Source: Argopecten irradians (lineage: Eukaryota > Mollusca > Bivalvia > Pectinida > Pectinidae). Taken from it: a DNA stretch of 64,000 bases. The notes below the pieces were generated by a model. It worked only from the letters and a program-made list of their open reading frames with translations. It was not told the DNA's origin and searched no databases. Position numbers and translations under genes: made by a program. Below, piece after piece: positions 1 to 16,324 of this stretch (the stretch's first letter is position 1; every line of letters begins with the position of its first letter). The stretch covers positions 22,861,655 to 22,925,654 of the forward strand of contig NC_091137.1 in NCBI RefSeq assembly GCF_041381155.1, in the 5' to 3' direction.

Positions 1-164
1 GAAAATGCAATAGGAAAAATAACCAAAAATAATTTTATTCATATAATACAGAAGTCATACACTGCTGTACTTAAGTTGGATGTAAACCTGATGTATATAT
101 GTTTCAAGTCAAATGCATACACATTTTTGTATCAAAGTTTTGATGATAACCTTATTTATTTCAG

Positions 165-343
165 GAATTTATGTTGTGTAATGAGGAGCTGAAGGACCCA
201 GTACGATGCATGAATGAGGGCAAAGAAGTTACTAGGTGTGGAATGGAATTCCTGAAAAAGTTACGACTGAACTGCCAAGAGGAATTCAGTAACTATCACA
301 CTTGTATAGATACAAAAGCTGGAAGGCAGATGGATTTCAGATT
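165..343 (+). CDS. NDUFA8: NDUFA8 internal exon (CX9C motifs)
   Basis: Acceptor TTTCAG at 159-164 and donor GTAAGT at 344. The exon carries the paired-cysteine core and ends DTKAGRQMDFR plus two bases of a Leu codon (phase 2). The upstream exon is not in the window. Confidence 0.92.
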
Positions 344-1613
344 GTAAGTAATTTGCTGTAAGCTCCATGTCCGCATTTTAAACCACCATTATCAGATGGT
401 AATAGAATGAATTAGAATTGATTCTTCAGGAGTGTTGTAGAAACTATCATATAAGTCCTTTAAAGATGCTCCACCGCTGACAAATGGTATTTTTTCACTA
501 TCAAAAACAGGAGCAGACGATTTAGTATTTTTCTTCAGTTACAAAAGTTACTTACTTTCCACCATTACCACCATTGAAAAGTTTGAGCTTCTAATTTTAC
601 TTCAAGTTAAAAATATGAAAAATAATTAATTGCATCCCGAAAAAATTCCGTGTCACTATATCCTATATGGAAGGAAGTACTGATTGCGCATGCACCAAAG
701 GCGAAATAAATTATTTTATATTATTTTTGTGTTAATTAGACATATATATACATGGTCAAACACCAATTATTGTTCAACTGATGAATATCATTTATGCTTT
801 GTCGGCGGTGGAGCATCTTTAAGTTATAGTTTTAAAACTTCTCAAATTGCATATACATACTATACATGTACATGTATATACATTGTATATATGGATTGTA
901 GTTCCTAAATGGCACAATTTTATAATTCTATATTTTGTATTTTTTCATCTTTTAGAAAACAAAATGACCATCCTCATCTCCAGGGGTTACTAAACCAATG
1001 TGTATCCACTCCCAAGACTATTTTATAGTATAGTAAATGAAAACTGAAGTCATATTAATAGAAAAACCATCTGACCAATCACAGGGCTTCAGATCAAATG
1101 TTGTTGTACAAAAAGTCTTCAATTTTACTTTGATATCTACAGTCAAGGGCTTGGTACAATGGTAGTGATAGAAACTTCTGGAGTATTGAAGATGCAAAAT
1201 TACAGAAATATAATGCTACTTTTTTGTTATGACATTATATATTATCACATACAATGTATCAAACAATACCAACATATACCTAAAGAGCTGATAACTCTGT
1301 AATACGCAAAAAAGAATTATTATAATTTTCAATTACACCTTATTTGCAGTATAATTATTTTGACATTTAGCTTTTTTTTCTTGCTTCTTCTTATCATAGG
1401 TGTAGAGGGGTTCAGCAGCCTTTGGATGATTGTTTGTTGAAGACAATGAATCTGGAGCGTCCGGATCCTGGCTATTTTTCGGAGCGTCGGTTTCACTCCA
1501 CAACACGTCCAGCTCCACCAGACAACAGAAGGAAGCATGAGCCACTTCCAGGCATGGCTGATCCAGCCAACATGCCTAAGTCACAGAAACCTTACCCTTC
1601 AGTGTTACTTTGA
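165..1613 (+). CDS. NDUFA8: NDUFA8, complex I subunit (3' part)
   Basis: Accessory subunit of mitochondrial NADH:ubiquinone oxidoreductase (complex I), a twin-CX9C protein of the intermembrane space. Two coding exons are visible, 165-343 and 1400-1613. The junction joins 'TT' to 'G' (Leu) and the frame runs to TGA at 1611-1613. The first exon begins EFMLCNEELKDPVRC and the second gives CRGVQQPLDDC, both CX9C; CQEEFSNYHTC is a third CX9C. These match the spacing of the animal NDUFA8 cysteine motifs, including the 11-residue gap in CGMEFLKKLRLNC. The C-terminal RPDPGYFSERRFHSTTRP corresponds to the RPDLGE...PYHSRPRP region of the vertebrate protein. The N-terminal exon or exons lie before the window. 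The intron 344-1399 contains a MITE. Family assignment is very secure. Confidence 0.93.
969..1195. mobile_element. Degenerate MITE in NDUFA8 intron
   Basis: The left end CATCCTCATCTCCAGG and right end CTGGAGTATTGAAGATG are an imperfect inverted repeat. The same ends bound the short element at 25417-25498. Inside, 'AAGACTATTTTATAGTATAGTAAATG' like sequence and a CCAATCACAGGGC block resemble the element at 19547-19772, so this copy may be a nested composite. No coding capacity. Confidence 0.5.
1400..1613 (+). CDS. NDUFA8: NDUFA8 terminal exon
   Basis: Acceptor ATCATAG ends at 1399. The exon supplies the last CX9C pair (CRGVQQPLDDC) and the proline/arginine-rich C-terminus, ending KPYPSVLL and TGA. 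There is no ATG at the exon start because it is an internal splice join. Confidence 0.92.
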
Positions 1614-1756
1614 TGACTTTATGGCTTAATCTGTTGATACATTTGACACTGAACAGCCTTAAGGCACTTTCAGAAGAAAAGAGAGAATAAACCCAACATT
1701 TCAGTGGTATAGGTGATAGAAGACTTGCAGAATGATTTGTTATGCGTATGTTTGTG

Positions 1757-1767
1757 AATAAAATAAA
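1757..1767 (+). terminator. NDUFA8 polyadenylation signals
   Basis: Two overlapping AATAAA hexamers (1757-1762 and 1762-1767) lie about 145 bases after the NDUFA8 stop, the expected place for its poly(A) signal. Confidence 0.7.
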
Positions 1768-1852
1768 CATCAGTTAATATTTTAAGAGTTTTTTCTCATT
1801 TGAAATGTTTCGGATGCAGTTGTACATGTATGTGTGATTTATTCAGGTCTAC

Positions 1853-2114
1853 CAGGATTACTTCCCTTCGTTTCACTCCTGGGCCGTTTTCGATTATACG
1901 GTTTGACTGGTTGGACCTAGTAGTTCATTTATTAATTAAAGACAGACCTGGTGATTTTATACTGTTTTCAGACGAGCCTTGGCAAAGCCCTCACAGGCAT
2001 GTATTAAATATTGCAGGTCCGTCAGGATTTATAATTGAAATAATTACTTTAACCAACGGTCGAACCGGTTGTTCTGAAGGTAGTGGCAGATGGAAACAAA
2101 GGGAAGTAACCCTG
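1853..2114. mobile_element. MITE with CAGGRTTACTTCCCTT ends
   Basis: The left end CAGGATTACTTCCCTT and the right end AAGGGAAGTAACCCTG are inverted repeats about 262 bp apart. A second member with the same ends is at 63122-63302, which makes a real transposon family likely. A 151-codon open frame at 1800-2255 runs through it and is not judged to be a gene. Confidence 0.6.
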
Positions 2115-2217
2115 ATAGATCAGAGTAATTTAACCACAGTGTACCGCTATTCGATTCTTTTAATGTATGTACAAGAAAGTCTCTGCAGTCAGGTCTGCAG
2201 CAGACCTGTGATTGGTC

Positions 2218-2264
2218 AGTATTTTTCTCCTAAACTGCCTTCAGGTTTACTATGAGATAGTCCA
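2218..2264. mobile_element. Partial MITE end
   Basis: The stretch from TTCTCCTAAACTGCC to GAGATAGTCC is the reverse complement of 19549-19590 with few mismatches. It is one terminus of the 19547-19772 family without its partner. Confidence 0.5.
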
Positions 2265-2279
2265 GAGTGGATATAACAA

Positions 2280-3085
2280 CTATCGAGGTTGTTATAAATT
2301 GTACATGTAGTACATGTATTAGTTTTATTTTTTGTCATTTAAGCATCAAATATCAATGATTAACAAGAGAGCAATGAACAGTGTGCTGTTATTCGATTCT
2401 TTTGATACATATACAAGGATGGCGATGGTGGGCTAAAATTGCCAGAAGGTGCACACCAACACTATAAATTCATGAAGTGCTCAAAATTAAAATTAAACCC
2501 TGAGAAATATTTTGACAAAGTGCCACTACCGCCTTTGTTGTTATAAATGCTTATAAAGCATTATACATGTATTTCTGGGACTTTTAATGAGTTCTGCAGC
2601 TTGAAATTTAAGGGTGTTTATACAAGTTGTAATAACCCAATCCATTTGTCTGTTATCTATAAGATATATTTAAACTAAACGTAACTGGCCTACTTAATCT
2701 TACTTAAGACAACAATAATATCCGTCGAAAAGTCTTTAAAGCTACAATATTGCAGCTAGATTTCTTTCAGCTATTTTCCCTTGCAATCTATAGAAAAATT
2801 TAGGTAATTAAATACCTTCAATTATTAAAAAAAATATTTTGGAGGTCTATACATTGTCATCATTGTAAAATCATGCCTGAATATATAAAGAAAATTTTCC
2901 AGTAAAACGTAGGCCTAGATAAGGCTAGATAACGTGTACATTTAATTATATGATAGAAAGTTTTGGGCAATACCTGATTGTGGTAGTGGACTGCGGTATT
3001 TAACACTCTCAAATGTTTACAGCTGGTTTAGATGGTACAAATTTCATTAGACATACAACGAAATCAAACTAATATTACTAACTCA
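2280..3085. other. Intergenic, no feature seen
   Basis: Spacer between the convergent NDUFA8 and MyD88 genes. It is AT-rich and no open frame, RNA gene or clear repeat was recognised. The MyD88 3' UTR probably reaches into its end. Confidence 0.5.
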
Positions 3086-3091
3086 TTTATT
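3086..3091 (-). terminator. Candidate MyD88 poly(A) signal
   Basis: TTTATT on +, so AATAAA on -, about 385 bases after the MyD88 stop. It is the first exact hexamer noticed downstream; use is not shown. Confidence 0.35.
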
Positions 3092-3475
3092 TAATTTTGT
3101 CTATAACATGTATCACATCTAAAAAAAAACAATCAGGCAATATTGAGAATGATTTAATTTTGAGGAATTATTTTGTTAAATCATTTTGTGAAAAGATGCA
3201 CAGTGTCAGAGGATTTCGATTCCCACGTGTTACGCAGAAGAAATATACCAGCAGCATGCTTCCATTGGTTTTGTTCTACGAGAACTCTGGTTTTCCTCTA
3301 CTCGACATAGCTGCGAAATCATCATAATTTCCTCAACCAAAACCGGCCACACCCCAACTTGCCCTGTAAGTGTATTAATAATACGAAGGAAGCTGTCAAC
3401 ATGTCTTATAAAGCACAAATACCAAACAATGAGAACATCTTTTTATCAGCATTTACTTTGACAACCTGTCATTAT

Positions 3476-7856
<4,381 letters not shown>

Positions 7857-8087
7857 TATTAGTTTGCTGTTATCCAACTTCTGTATGTAATTTTACCAAT
7901 TGAGATACAAATTTATTTACCTTTTAAACCGTCATTGAGATTGGTAGCCGTTATTGACTAAACAATTGAACAGAAAGTTCATTTCCATAACACCAATAAA
8001 CGACGCTCTCGTAGTTTTGGCAGCCAGTATGTAATTCACCTTCTCAGGCTCTCCATTCTTCGGAAATCCTCTTGATTTTGATATTCT

Positions 8088-10318
8088 GTAGGAAATAAGA
8101 TTTCATTTTACATCATAAAACTGAAAGGTTATGTCAAAAAAAAAAAAAAAAAATAAATAAATAAATAAATAAAAAGTAAATAATAATAAAAAAAACAAAT
8201 ACAAAAAACCCCAAAACATAACAAAACCCCCTTTTCCTACAAAGCTTTACATTGAAATTAAATACTTCCTCATTATATATGAATTGAAAGGCACCTATTG
8301 ATATTTCGGTAAATATATATGACTGTAAGCTCTATTTAGAATATCCTCCTTTGAGTTATCTATGACATTACCTTTGCCCCATACTGACTGTTTTGTTACC
8401 CAATAAAATCTAGTCCAACCACGTCCTATCAAGCCTAGATCTGCTTGTTCTAACTTGCCCAATAAATACGATAAGAATTTACAAAGTGACTGTACTCTCA
8501 GACATTGATAATATGAATTACAGCAATTCAAAAGAGTTTAGACATCAGAATGTGATATTAGATATAAAATTACTAGCTTTTTCTATATATCTGCTGTGAT
8601 AGTCATGGGCATAATTAGTTATTTAGTGACAGGTAAAACTAACAGTTCTCATATGGAAATGAATTGATCCAGTAATACATTAACTGTCAAATTACTGTAA
8701 ACAGGGTATTGAAAAAAAGCTTATTTGATAGAAATACATTTACAAGTCGAGAGTTCAATGTTTATTTGGGCCAATGACCAGGTACTGGCCAAAGAACAAT
8801 ATTTTCCTGAGAGATCCAGATTTCATCCAAATGCAATAAATAAGGTTGATAATATAAAATCCTTTATAGTATCTTTTATCAAAATATAAAGAGTATCCTT
8901 TAATCTCTGAGATGGCTGTTGTATAATTTACATAATGATATCGTTATGATTTTCTAATACTTGATACCAGATGTTAATTATGTCCCTTGTATTAGATAAT
9001 CTCATTCTGAGTGAAGAGATCTATAATACAAATAATGAGTATCGTTTCAATGATAATTATTATATACATATCTACATGTACATACAAAATGTTTCACGTG
9101 TTGTCATTAATACCATATTTTTCTTCTATAAACATTATACACCTGAAATGTGTGGTACTATGTACATACCTGGTATATGATAACGAGAGTGCATCACAGA
9201 GAAAGTATGCCCGAATACCAGTTGAGGCGGTTGTTATAGTACTTTCACTCCTAGTTACATAAGGACGAATTTCTATCCGAAAGTACTACGTGCAACTAAA
9301 TCTCCTTGCTTGATTCCTGGTATAACGTAAGACATTTGATTATACTTCCTAGACAGACCGGGGAATTTTGGAAATATTTCAAACTTCCTGTTTTGTTACT
9401 AAATAAAGCCATTCTATATCACGTCACTACTATTAAATGCTAAAGCTCTGCCGCTACCCGTTGTAGGTGTATAACAGGAATTAACCTACCTGTGCGTACG
9501 TTATTGTGCACGACTCGTAACAAAGCACACTGGCTGTGTGTATTACCGTGAATCCCCTAAAATACCTAATATGTATTTAGTGACATTAATGTAATGCTCA
9601 CTCTAAATATCATTTTATTTTTATAAAAAATTGTGGACACTATAGTTATGCTTGACATATTTTCAATGTTATTTAAACAATGTTTATTTGTTCATCACCG
9701 CCTTTAACCACAATCAATATTCCACTTCCTTTCTTTACATCACGTCGTGTTCTTATGGTAATATATTATATCCTTCCTCCTTTATTTTTGATCATTCTCC
9801 CTCAAAACTAGGCATCCTCCATTGAGATCCTCACCCGATCCTTCCACCCCCACTCTCGTCCCCTAGCTCATGATCGTCTTTCCCTCTCAACCCACCATTT
9901 ATCTATCTTACTAGTAAGTTACTAATAAGTTTTATAAAGAACTTGTTCCATTAAGAAACCAGCCTTGGAAAATTCAACACTAGAAAAATATTATATTCCA
10001 TCTTATAATTTAAATCAAAAACCTTAGATTGGAATAAGGTATATTGTATATCATATCGTAATTGTTTTGTCTCAATAGGTGCACGGACATGTTGGCTTTA
10101 AAGGAAATATGATTATCAGACAGATGAAACATATTTCGTTTAATTTACAATGTAAAATGCTGTATGAGTACTAAAGTGTAGTGACATGCATCGAAAATGA
10201 TTGCATATGGTCTGCTGAAAACGGAAAAAAAATGATAAAAAGTTTGTCTATTTGTCAAGTGTTTATCATCTTAGACAATGGCACAAAACAGTTAATCCTG
10301 TAGTATTTGTAAGTGTAA
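8088..10318. other. MyD88 upstream region, no gene recognised
   Basis: Holds an A-rich low-complexity tract (8138-8215, A-run then AAAT repeats) and a C/T-rich stretch near 9770-9885. An open frame of 78 codons at 8295-8531 on - was read but no family was recognised. The MyD88 promoter should lie in the proximal part; no convincing NF-kB site was found by eye. Confidence 0.4.
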
Positions 10319-12032
10319 TGGTAGTCATAGTATAGTATGTTAGTCATAGTATTGTCTGTTAGTGATATTGTCTGTTATTGATATTATTGTCTGTTAGTGA
10401 TAGTATTGTATGCTAGTGATACTATTGTATGTTAGTGATATTATTGTATGTTAGTGATAGTATTGTCTGTTAGTGATATTATTGTCTGTTAGTGATGGTA
10501 TTGTATGCCAGTGATGTATTTAAGTGATAGTATTGTATGTTAGTGATAGTATTGTCTGTTAGTGATAGTATTGTATGCTAGTGAGAGTATTGTATGTTAG
10601 TGATAGTATTGTATGCTAGTGATAGTATTGTATGTTAGTGATAGTATTGTATGCTAGTGATAGTATTGTCTGCTAGTGATAGTATTGTATGTTAGTGATA
10701 GTATTGTATGCTAGTGATATTATTGTTTGCTAGTGATAGTATTGTATGTTAGTGATAGTATTGTATGCTAGTGATACTATTGTATGTTAGTGATATTATT
10801 GTATGTTAGTGATAGTATTGTCTGTTAGTGATATTATTGTCTGTTAGTGATGGTATTGTATGCCAGTGATGTATTTTAGTGATAGTATTGTATGTTAGTG
10901 ATAGTATTGTCTGCTAGTGATAGTATTGTATGCTAATGATAGTATTGTCTGTTAGTGATAGTATTGTCTGTTAGTGATAGTATTGTATGTTAGTGATAAC
11001 ATTGTATGTTAGTGACAGTATTGTATGTTAGTGATAGTATTGTATGTTAGTGATAGTATTGTATGTTAGTGATATTATTGTATGTTAGTGATAGTATTGT
11101 ATGCTAGTGATAGTATTGTATGCTAGCGATACTATTGTATGTTAGTGATAGTATTGTATGTTAGTGATAGTATTGTATGTTAGTGATAGTATTGTCTGTT
11201 AGTGATAGTATTGTATGTTAGTGATAGTATTGTATGCTAGTGATAGTATTGTCTGTTAGTGATAGTATTGTATGTTAGTGATAGTATTGTCTGCTAGTGA
11301 TAGTATTGTCTGCTAGTGATAGTATTGTATGCTAATGATAGTATTGTCTGCTAATGATAGTATTGTATGCTAGTGATAGTATTGTTTTTTAGTGATAGTA
11401 TTGTCTGCTAGTGATAGTATTGTTTGCTAGTGATAGTATTGTATGTTATTGATAGTATTGTACGTTAATGATAGTATTGTCTGCTAGTGATAGTATTGTA
11501 TGTTATTGATAGTATTGTATGTTAATGACAGTATTGTCTGTTAGTGATAGTATTGTTTGTTAGTGATAGTATTGTTTGTTAGTGATAGTATTGTTTGCTA
11601 GTGATAGTATTGTTTGCTAGTGATAGTATTGTATGTTAGTGATAGTATTGTATGTTAGTGATATTAATGTCTGCTAGTGATAGTATTGTATGTTAGTGAT
11701 ATTATTGTCTGCTAGTGATAGTATTGTTTGCTAGTGATAGTATTGTATGTTAGTGATAGTATTGTATGTTAGTGATAGTATTGTCTGCCAAAATAGCATT
11801 GTATGTTAGTCATAGTATTGTATGTTAGTGATAGTATTGTATGTTAGTGATAGTATTGTATGTTAGTGCTAGTATTGTTCGCTAGTGATAGTATTGTCTG
11901 CTAATGATAGCATTGTATGTTAGTCATAGTATTGAATGTTAGTGATAGTATTGTATGTTAGTGATAGTATTGTATGTTAGTGATAGTATTGTTCTTTAGT
12001 GATAGTATTGTCTGCTAATGATAGTATTGTAT
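10319..12032. repeat. 19-bp minisatellite array
   Basis: About 90 head-to-tail copies of GTTAGTGATAGTATTGTAT with single-base variants (GCTAGTG, GTCTG, ATATTATTG). Longer blocks recur, for example the segment near 10385-10530 is nearly repeated at 10750-10890, which shows higher-order duplication. No coding potential. Confidence 0.95.
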
Positions 12033-13171
12033 ATGGCGTTATGGATTGAATTGATTTGATTTGATCATCACAGTTTTTAGCATTATCATACGGAGTTGAT
12101 GGGTAGATTGGTTAACTATAATGAGGTGATCCAAAAAATGTTAACATTGTTATCCTGCATTATCAATAGTGTCAACTTGGCATTGCGTTTTTATTCTCGT
12201 TAGCAGAAAGTTGTTACATAACAGAATAGAATAAGTATTCTGCATTGGTTATAAAATCCTTATGAAAAATGTGATTTTTAATTCTGATAAAAAGTTTATA
12301 TAAAAAAAGACAAGAAAAACCACAACGTTCCTGAAGTGACAAGGTTTAGATAGATCTTTGATGATCGCATCCATGGTAAATATGTAATGATTGTCAGAAC
12401 TACAAAAACATTTTTTGTGTTTCCTGCCACTGACCTAGAATTCAGTCACATACGATTCAATTGATATTTGATAATCGTTGTGACCCGCATAACAGAGTTA
12501 TATAGCCTTTTGACATTCAGTGACTTAATAAGCTTTCACATGTTATCTGGTGAACTAAATATACTTCTATATAACTACCATATGAACATGTGATCAACAT
12601 CCATGACCTTTAGAACTGGCTAATAACATAAAACAGTTACAATACAGAACTGATTTGCGGAATGTCTATTATTAAATGCTGTTTATTGGTTTAAATAGCT
12701 TAATATGTTTAATTGGGAAATATTTAAATGAACTTCTCTGATTTTATCAGTTGTCGATACACGGATCTTGGGGGGATTTTCAACCTAACAATGTAAGTGT
12801 ATAGATGTCTGTCACCCGGTAATTTCATATACATGTATCAAAATGAGATTATAGGTATATAAGAGATGTAATGAACCAAAATAGTATGCCTTCGTGCATT
12901 AAACTGTTCTAAAGGGAGAAAACTCTGTAAAGAATATCTTATCTGATTACAATGCACTGTTGTCATAAGCCATTTCATGCGTGTGGTGAAATAATCGTTA
13001 ATTTTTCTTTTAATGTAAAGATGACAACTCCGTAGCTTTTTCAAAGTTGTTCCTTTGATACACACAAAAATAAAATTAAAACACTGGATGAAGTGGAAAA
13101 TAAAAAATAAATAAACAACGTCAAAACTTTTTCAAAACCCTTTTCTCTAAAAATGTTAATAAAGTTAATAA
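12033..13171. other. Intergenic, no feature seen
   Basis: AT-rich sequence between the minisatellite and the inverted MyD88 fragment. Open frames here are short and read as chance. Confidence 0.45.
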
Positions 13172-13378
13172 AGGATACAAGTAATATTAAACCATACCAA
13201 TACTTATTATGAATTCATTTTTAAAACGTTCGACTGACATTACACTCCTGACTATTCATTAAATCTGCTGTTTTGTTTTAGATTCGGACATAGAAACCGA
13301 ATTGCGACGACATGAAAAACCTCTACAAAGCTGTAGTAAACTAGCTGGTAAGTCTCCGCAATGACACATTCTACAATT
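13172..13378 (+). repeat. Inverted partial duplication of MyD88
   Basis: This block is the diverged reverse complement of about 6479-6687. Matching landmarks in order: ATTAAACCATACCAATA, TTCGACTGACATTA, TATTCATTAAATCT, exon 2, GGTAAGT, ACATTCTACAATTT. Homology stops at the SINE fragment on one side and soon after the donor intron on the other. Confidence 0.9.
13282..13347 (+). pseudogene. Orphan copy of MyD88 exon 2
   Basis: 66 bases with intact acceptor (TTTTAG) and donor (GTAAGT) and an open frame reading SDIETELRRHEKPLQSCSKL. It differs from the functional exon by a few silent changes and by PG to QS and N to S. No death-domain or TIR exon was found near it on +, so it is most likely a non-functional fragment or a remnant of a lost paralog. 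It cannot be spliced into MyD88, which is on the other strand. Confidence 0.8.
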
Positions 13379-13772
13379 TTAAGCTAATAACACGAATGAT
13401 GCTCGTTATCAACTTTTGTTTGGAGTTGTTTATTCAATGTTTCTTTCAGCGAGTGTCTGATAAGAACTTAGCAGTGAATCAATTATTGATAAAACTTGAG
13501 TACCAGTGGTACCAGGTGAAAAATAAACATAGATGTAATTTTATCAGTAAATGCGTATTACTAGTTTATGTCCAAACCTGTCTGTAAAGATCATAAATAA
13601 GAAAAGAAATATGCTCTTTATAGCCAAGCGATATTTATACAAGGGGAAATTGTCTTTCTACAAATGCGGTGGCTAACGTAGGTGTCTGTATTTGAACCTA
13701 AATGATATGTATGTTGGTTTATTCGCTTCCTTTGTTTATGGATATTTCATTTTGTTCAGAAATGTGACAATT

Positions 13773-13846
13773 ATTGATACGGTGTCACACACGGTTATGT
13801 GTATTTATTGATACGGTGTCACACACGGTTACGTGTATTTAGGCAG
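13773..13846. repeat. Tandem duplication, about 37 bp
   Basis: TTATTGATACGGTGTCACAC followed by ACGGTTATGTGTATT occurs twice in a row with one difference. Confidence 0.8.
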
Positions 13847-16189
13847 GTTACAAATAATCGACTCTCTGAAATGATTTATAAACTTTGTATCATTTATTAA
13901 TAAGAAAACAATATATCATCAGTAATAAAATTATTTTCATTTTAGTAGTCAACATGTAAAATTGATAGAAATGATTATGCAAAACGGAGTGAATTGCATT
14001 TATATAACATATTGTAATAAAAACTCTTATGCAATAAATTGTAGTTTGAATTTTTTTTAAATAAAAAACATTCTTGGTGTCACATATTACATTAATTTTT
14101 TATTTTGTTTGATGTTATTTCACGGGTTCACATTTGATAACTTCTTTCTTTGTTACCCGTTGTAGTATTGTTCTTGGCTATTGAGTAAATAAGACTACTG
14201 AAATAGCGGAGTACTATACTTGAGATACAACATAAAGTTCAAAATACAGCAACAATACGTTATCAAACATGTAATAGTTTCATGACACCAAAAACAGATT
14301 ATGTTTTAACTAGAAGACCAGCTCCCTGGCAATGATATTAATTATTTGTCTTTAAAACATTGTCAACAAGCTCAATATACTATCTAAAGTAACAGTGGTA
14401 AAGGACACCATTTAGCTATCCCGTATAAAAATAACAACATGCTGATCCGCTAGAGGCGTAGAAGTAGTCCTTAATAAAACAAGATTGATTATAATAATAT
14501 ATGTACATGTATAGGTACACGCTAAATGTCAAACATACATACGACCATGACATGTTATTATTTTTGTATTTGTGAACGATACATGCAGGATTTGAAATGA
14601 AATATATTCTTGATTCTTAATTCTTGGATATTGTTTATTGAATAATGTACCATTTTCTCCATTCAGGCCCAAATTTGGTAAGGCTAATTTCTAAGAACGT
14701 TTTCTAGTACTAACGAGTCAATTACGTGATTACGTTATCGTTACGCTGACGTCATAATACCGAGGTCTGCACTTCACTATTTATAAGACAAAGGTCTGAA
14801 AGAGAATTTCAATAGATTCAATGGCACCTTAGGGTAGTTCAATTAATGTACGCTAAGAAGATAAGTACAAGTCATATAACGAAGTTTCATTGCGATGGCA
14901 TGATAAATATGAAAATACTTTAAGTACACGTACAATATCTTTAAAGCTACTTACGTTTGCCACTTATTTTCTCCTGTTAAAAAAGACAATGAAGTCTACT
15001 TCAATCGTCATCAGCACTCTCTTAGCCATCATATTAAGCTTTCATGCAATTAACAAATCACATTTTCCAAGTCTATGAAACACTACACTCTAGCAGTGTA
15101 GCGAGCCGTGACCTGTTAAAGCTACTTACAAACTCTTACAAAATAACATTTAAATGATCATGCTGTTGTGCTCATTAGTTAACTATGGTGGCTGGTGTTA
15201 CCAGTTAATTGACGGGATTTTAATTGTGAAAACAAAGCACCATTAAAATGCAAATGATGGTTTTATCTTATATAACATGTTTTGCTCAAAATTCTTTCCT
15301 TAATCAACTTTTCTTTTATAAAATGATAAAACACTGTATAAATTGTCATGCTATCTCTGTTGTTTACCTATCCCGAAACAGTTGTTTTGGACCTGCAGAT
15401 TTATCTCTGAATTAGCTCATTTAATTTAAGTGAATTTAAATGAGACCAATATCCTATTATATTTGGTCTTGGCTGTATTTATTGCACAACCTTGATTGGA
15501 GAACAATTGGATTTCTGACCGGTACAACTGATTGGAATCCCCATCTCCTACATGATTATCTTTTTCACATAACATTAGGTCTATCCATTGATTAGGTTTC
15601 GTTGTATCTCTTCTGAAGTTCCCAATATTTGACCAATACACTCACACACACATACGCTTTGAACACACGAATTGTTTTGTTGTGATTGATTTCACAGGAA
15701 CAAAATTTAGAATACTTTATTAAAAAAGCCTTGGAATGACATTTAGACATTTTATAAACAACTAAAAGGTAAAATTTAAAAATGAAAAAAATCTGTGATA
15801 TTGATATTTGGTTTATCAACTTACTTCCATAGCTTATTGTGTATACATGTATATTATATGTATAAAATTCAAGATGAAAACATAATACAGCATAGTAATA
15901 ATCGTTAGTGATCAATGAATACATATACAGTGTGTTATACCACCGTGTACTAGATTGCAATAAAAAAATCAATATTAAAACATCAACAAGGCTTACAATC
16001 TGACAAATGGAATATGTCTCCAGTTACACGTGATTATTTGTCTTTATATTTTTACAAAAATAATTGATCAAGAATTAGGTATACAATCACATTTCTAAAA
16101 ATAAAACACAACAAATGATCTTTAACAGATAATACATGAATCACGGACACCATATTCGATCCAAGTATACAGAGCGTTACTGTACATTA
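13847..16189. other. Intergenic, no gene recognised
   Basis: AT-rich spacer upstream of the MyD88 fragment and downstream of the ZIP gene. Open frames at 14890-15078 (+), 15426-15641 (-) and 15592-15972 (-) have no recognisable family and no plausible splice context. Confidence 0.4.
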
Positions 16190-16324
16190 TCAGACCTTAA
16201 TATCATGTTCAAAGACGGACAGAAGCACAAGGATGAGGACTCCAATTAAGAACCCGCAGTTTGTCAGGACGATGAACATCAACTTCTTTTTGGCCCTGAC
16301 AGCTCCTGAAATCATTTCCGGAAT
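16190..16324 (-). CDS. SLC39A12: ZIP exon 14, TM8 and stop
   Basis: [17 protein letters not shown] then [20 protein letters not shown], ending IKV and TGA (16190-16192). Confidence 0.93.
   Translation of the reverse strand: MPEMISGAVRAKKKLMFIVLTNCGFLIGVLILVLLSVFEHDIKV

Noticed and set aside
1800..2255. 151-codon plus-strand frame
   Set aside because: It spans a MITE with inverted ends and has no splice context or recognisable domain.
7921..8087. Possible upstream MyD88 exon with acceptor TTTCCTACAG and donor GTAAAT
   Set aside because: It would leave a 40-base intron before exon 1 and its long frame ends in a stop; at best it is 5' UTR.
8295..8531. 78-codon minus-strand frame with plausible residue composition (SVWGKGNVIDNSKEDI)
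   Set aside because: No family recognised, no clear splice partner; could be a transposon remnant but evidence is too thin.
15426..15972. Two minus-strand frames of 71 and 126 codons
   Set aside because: No family recognised and the sequence composition matches the surrounding AT-rich DNA.
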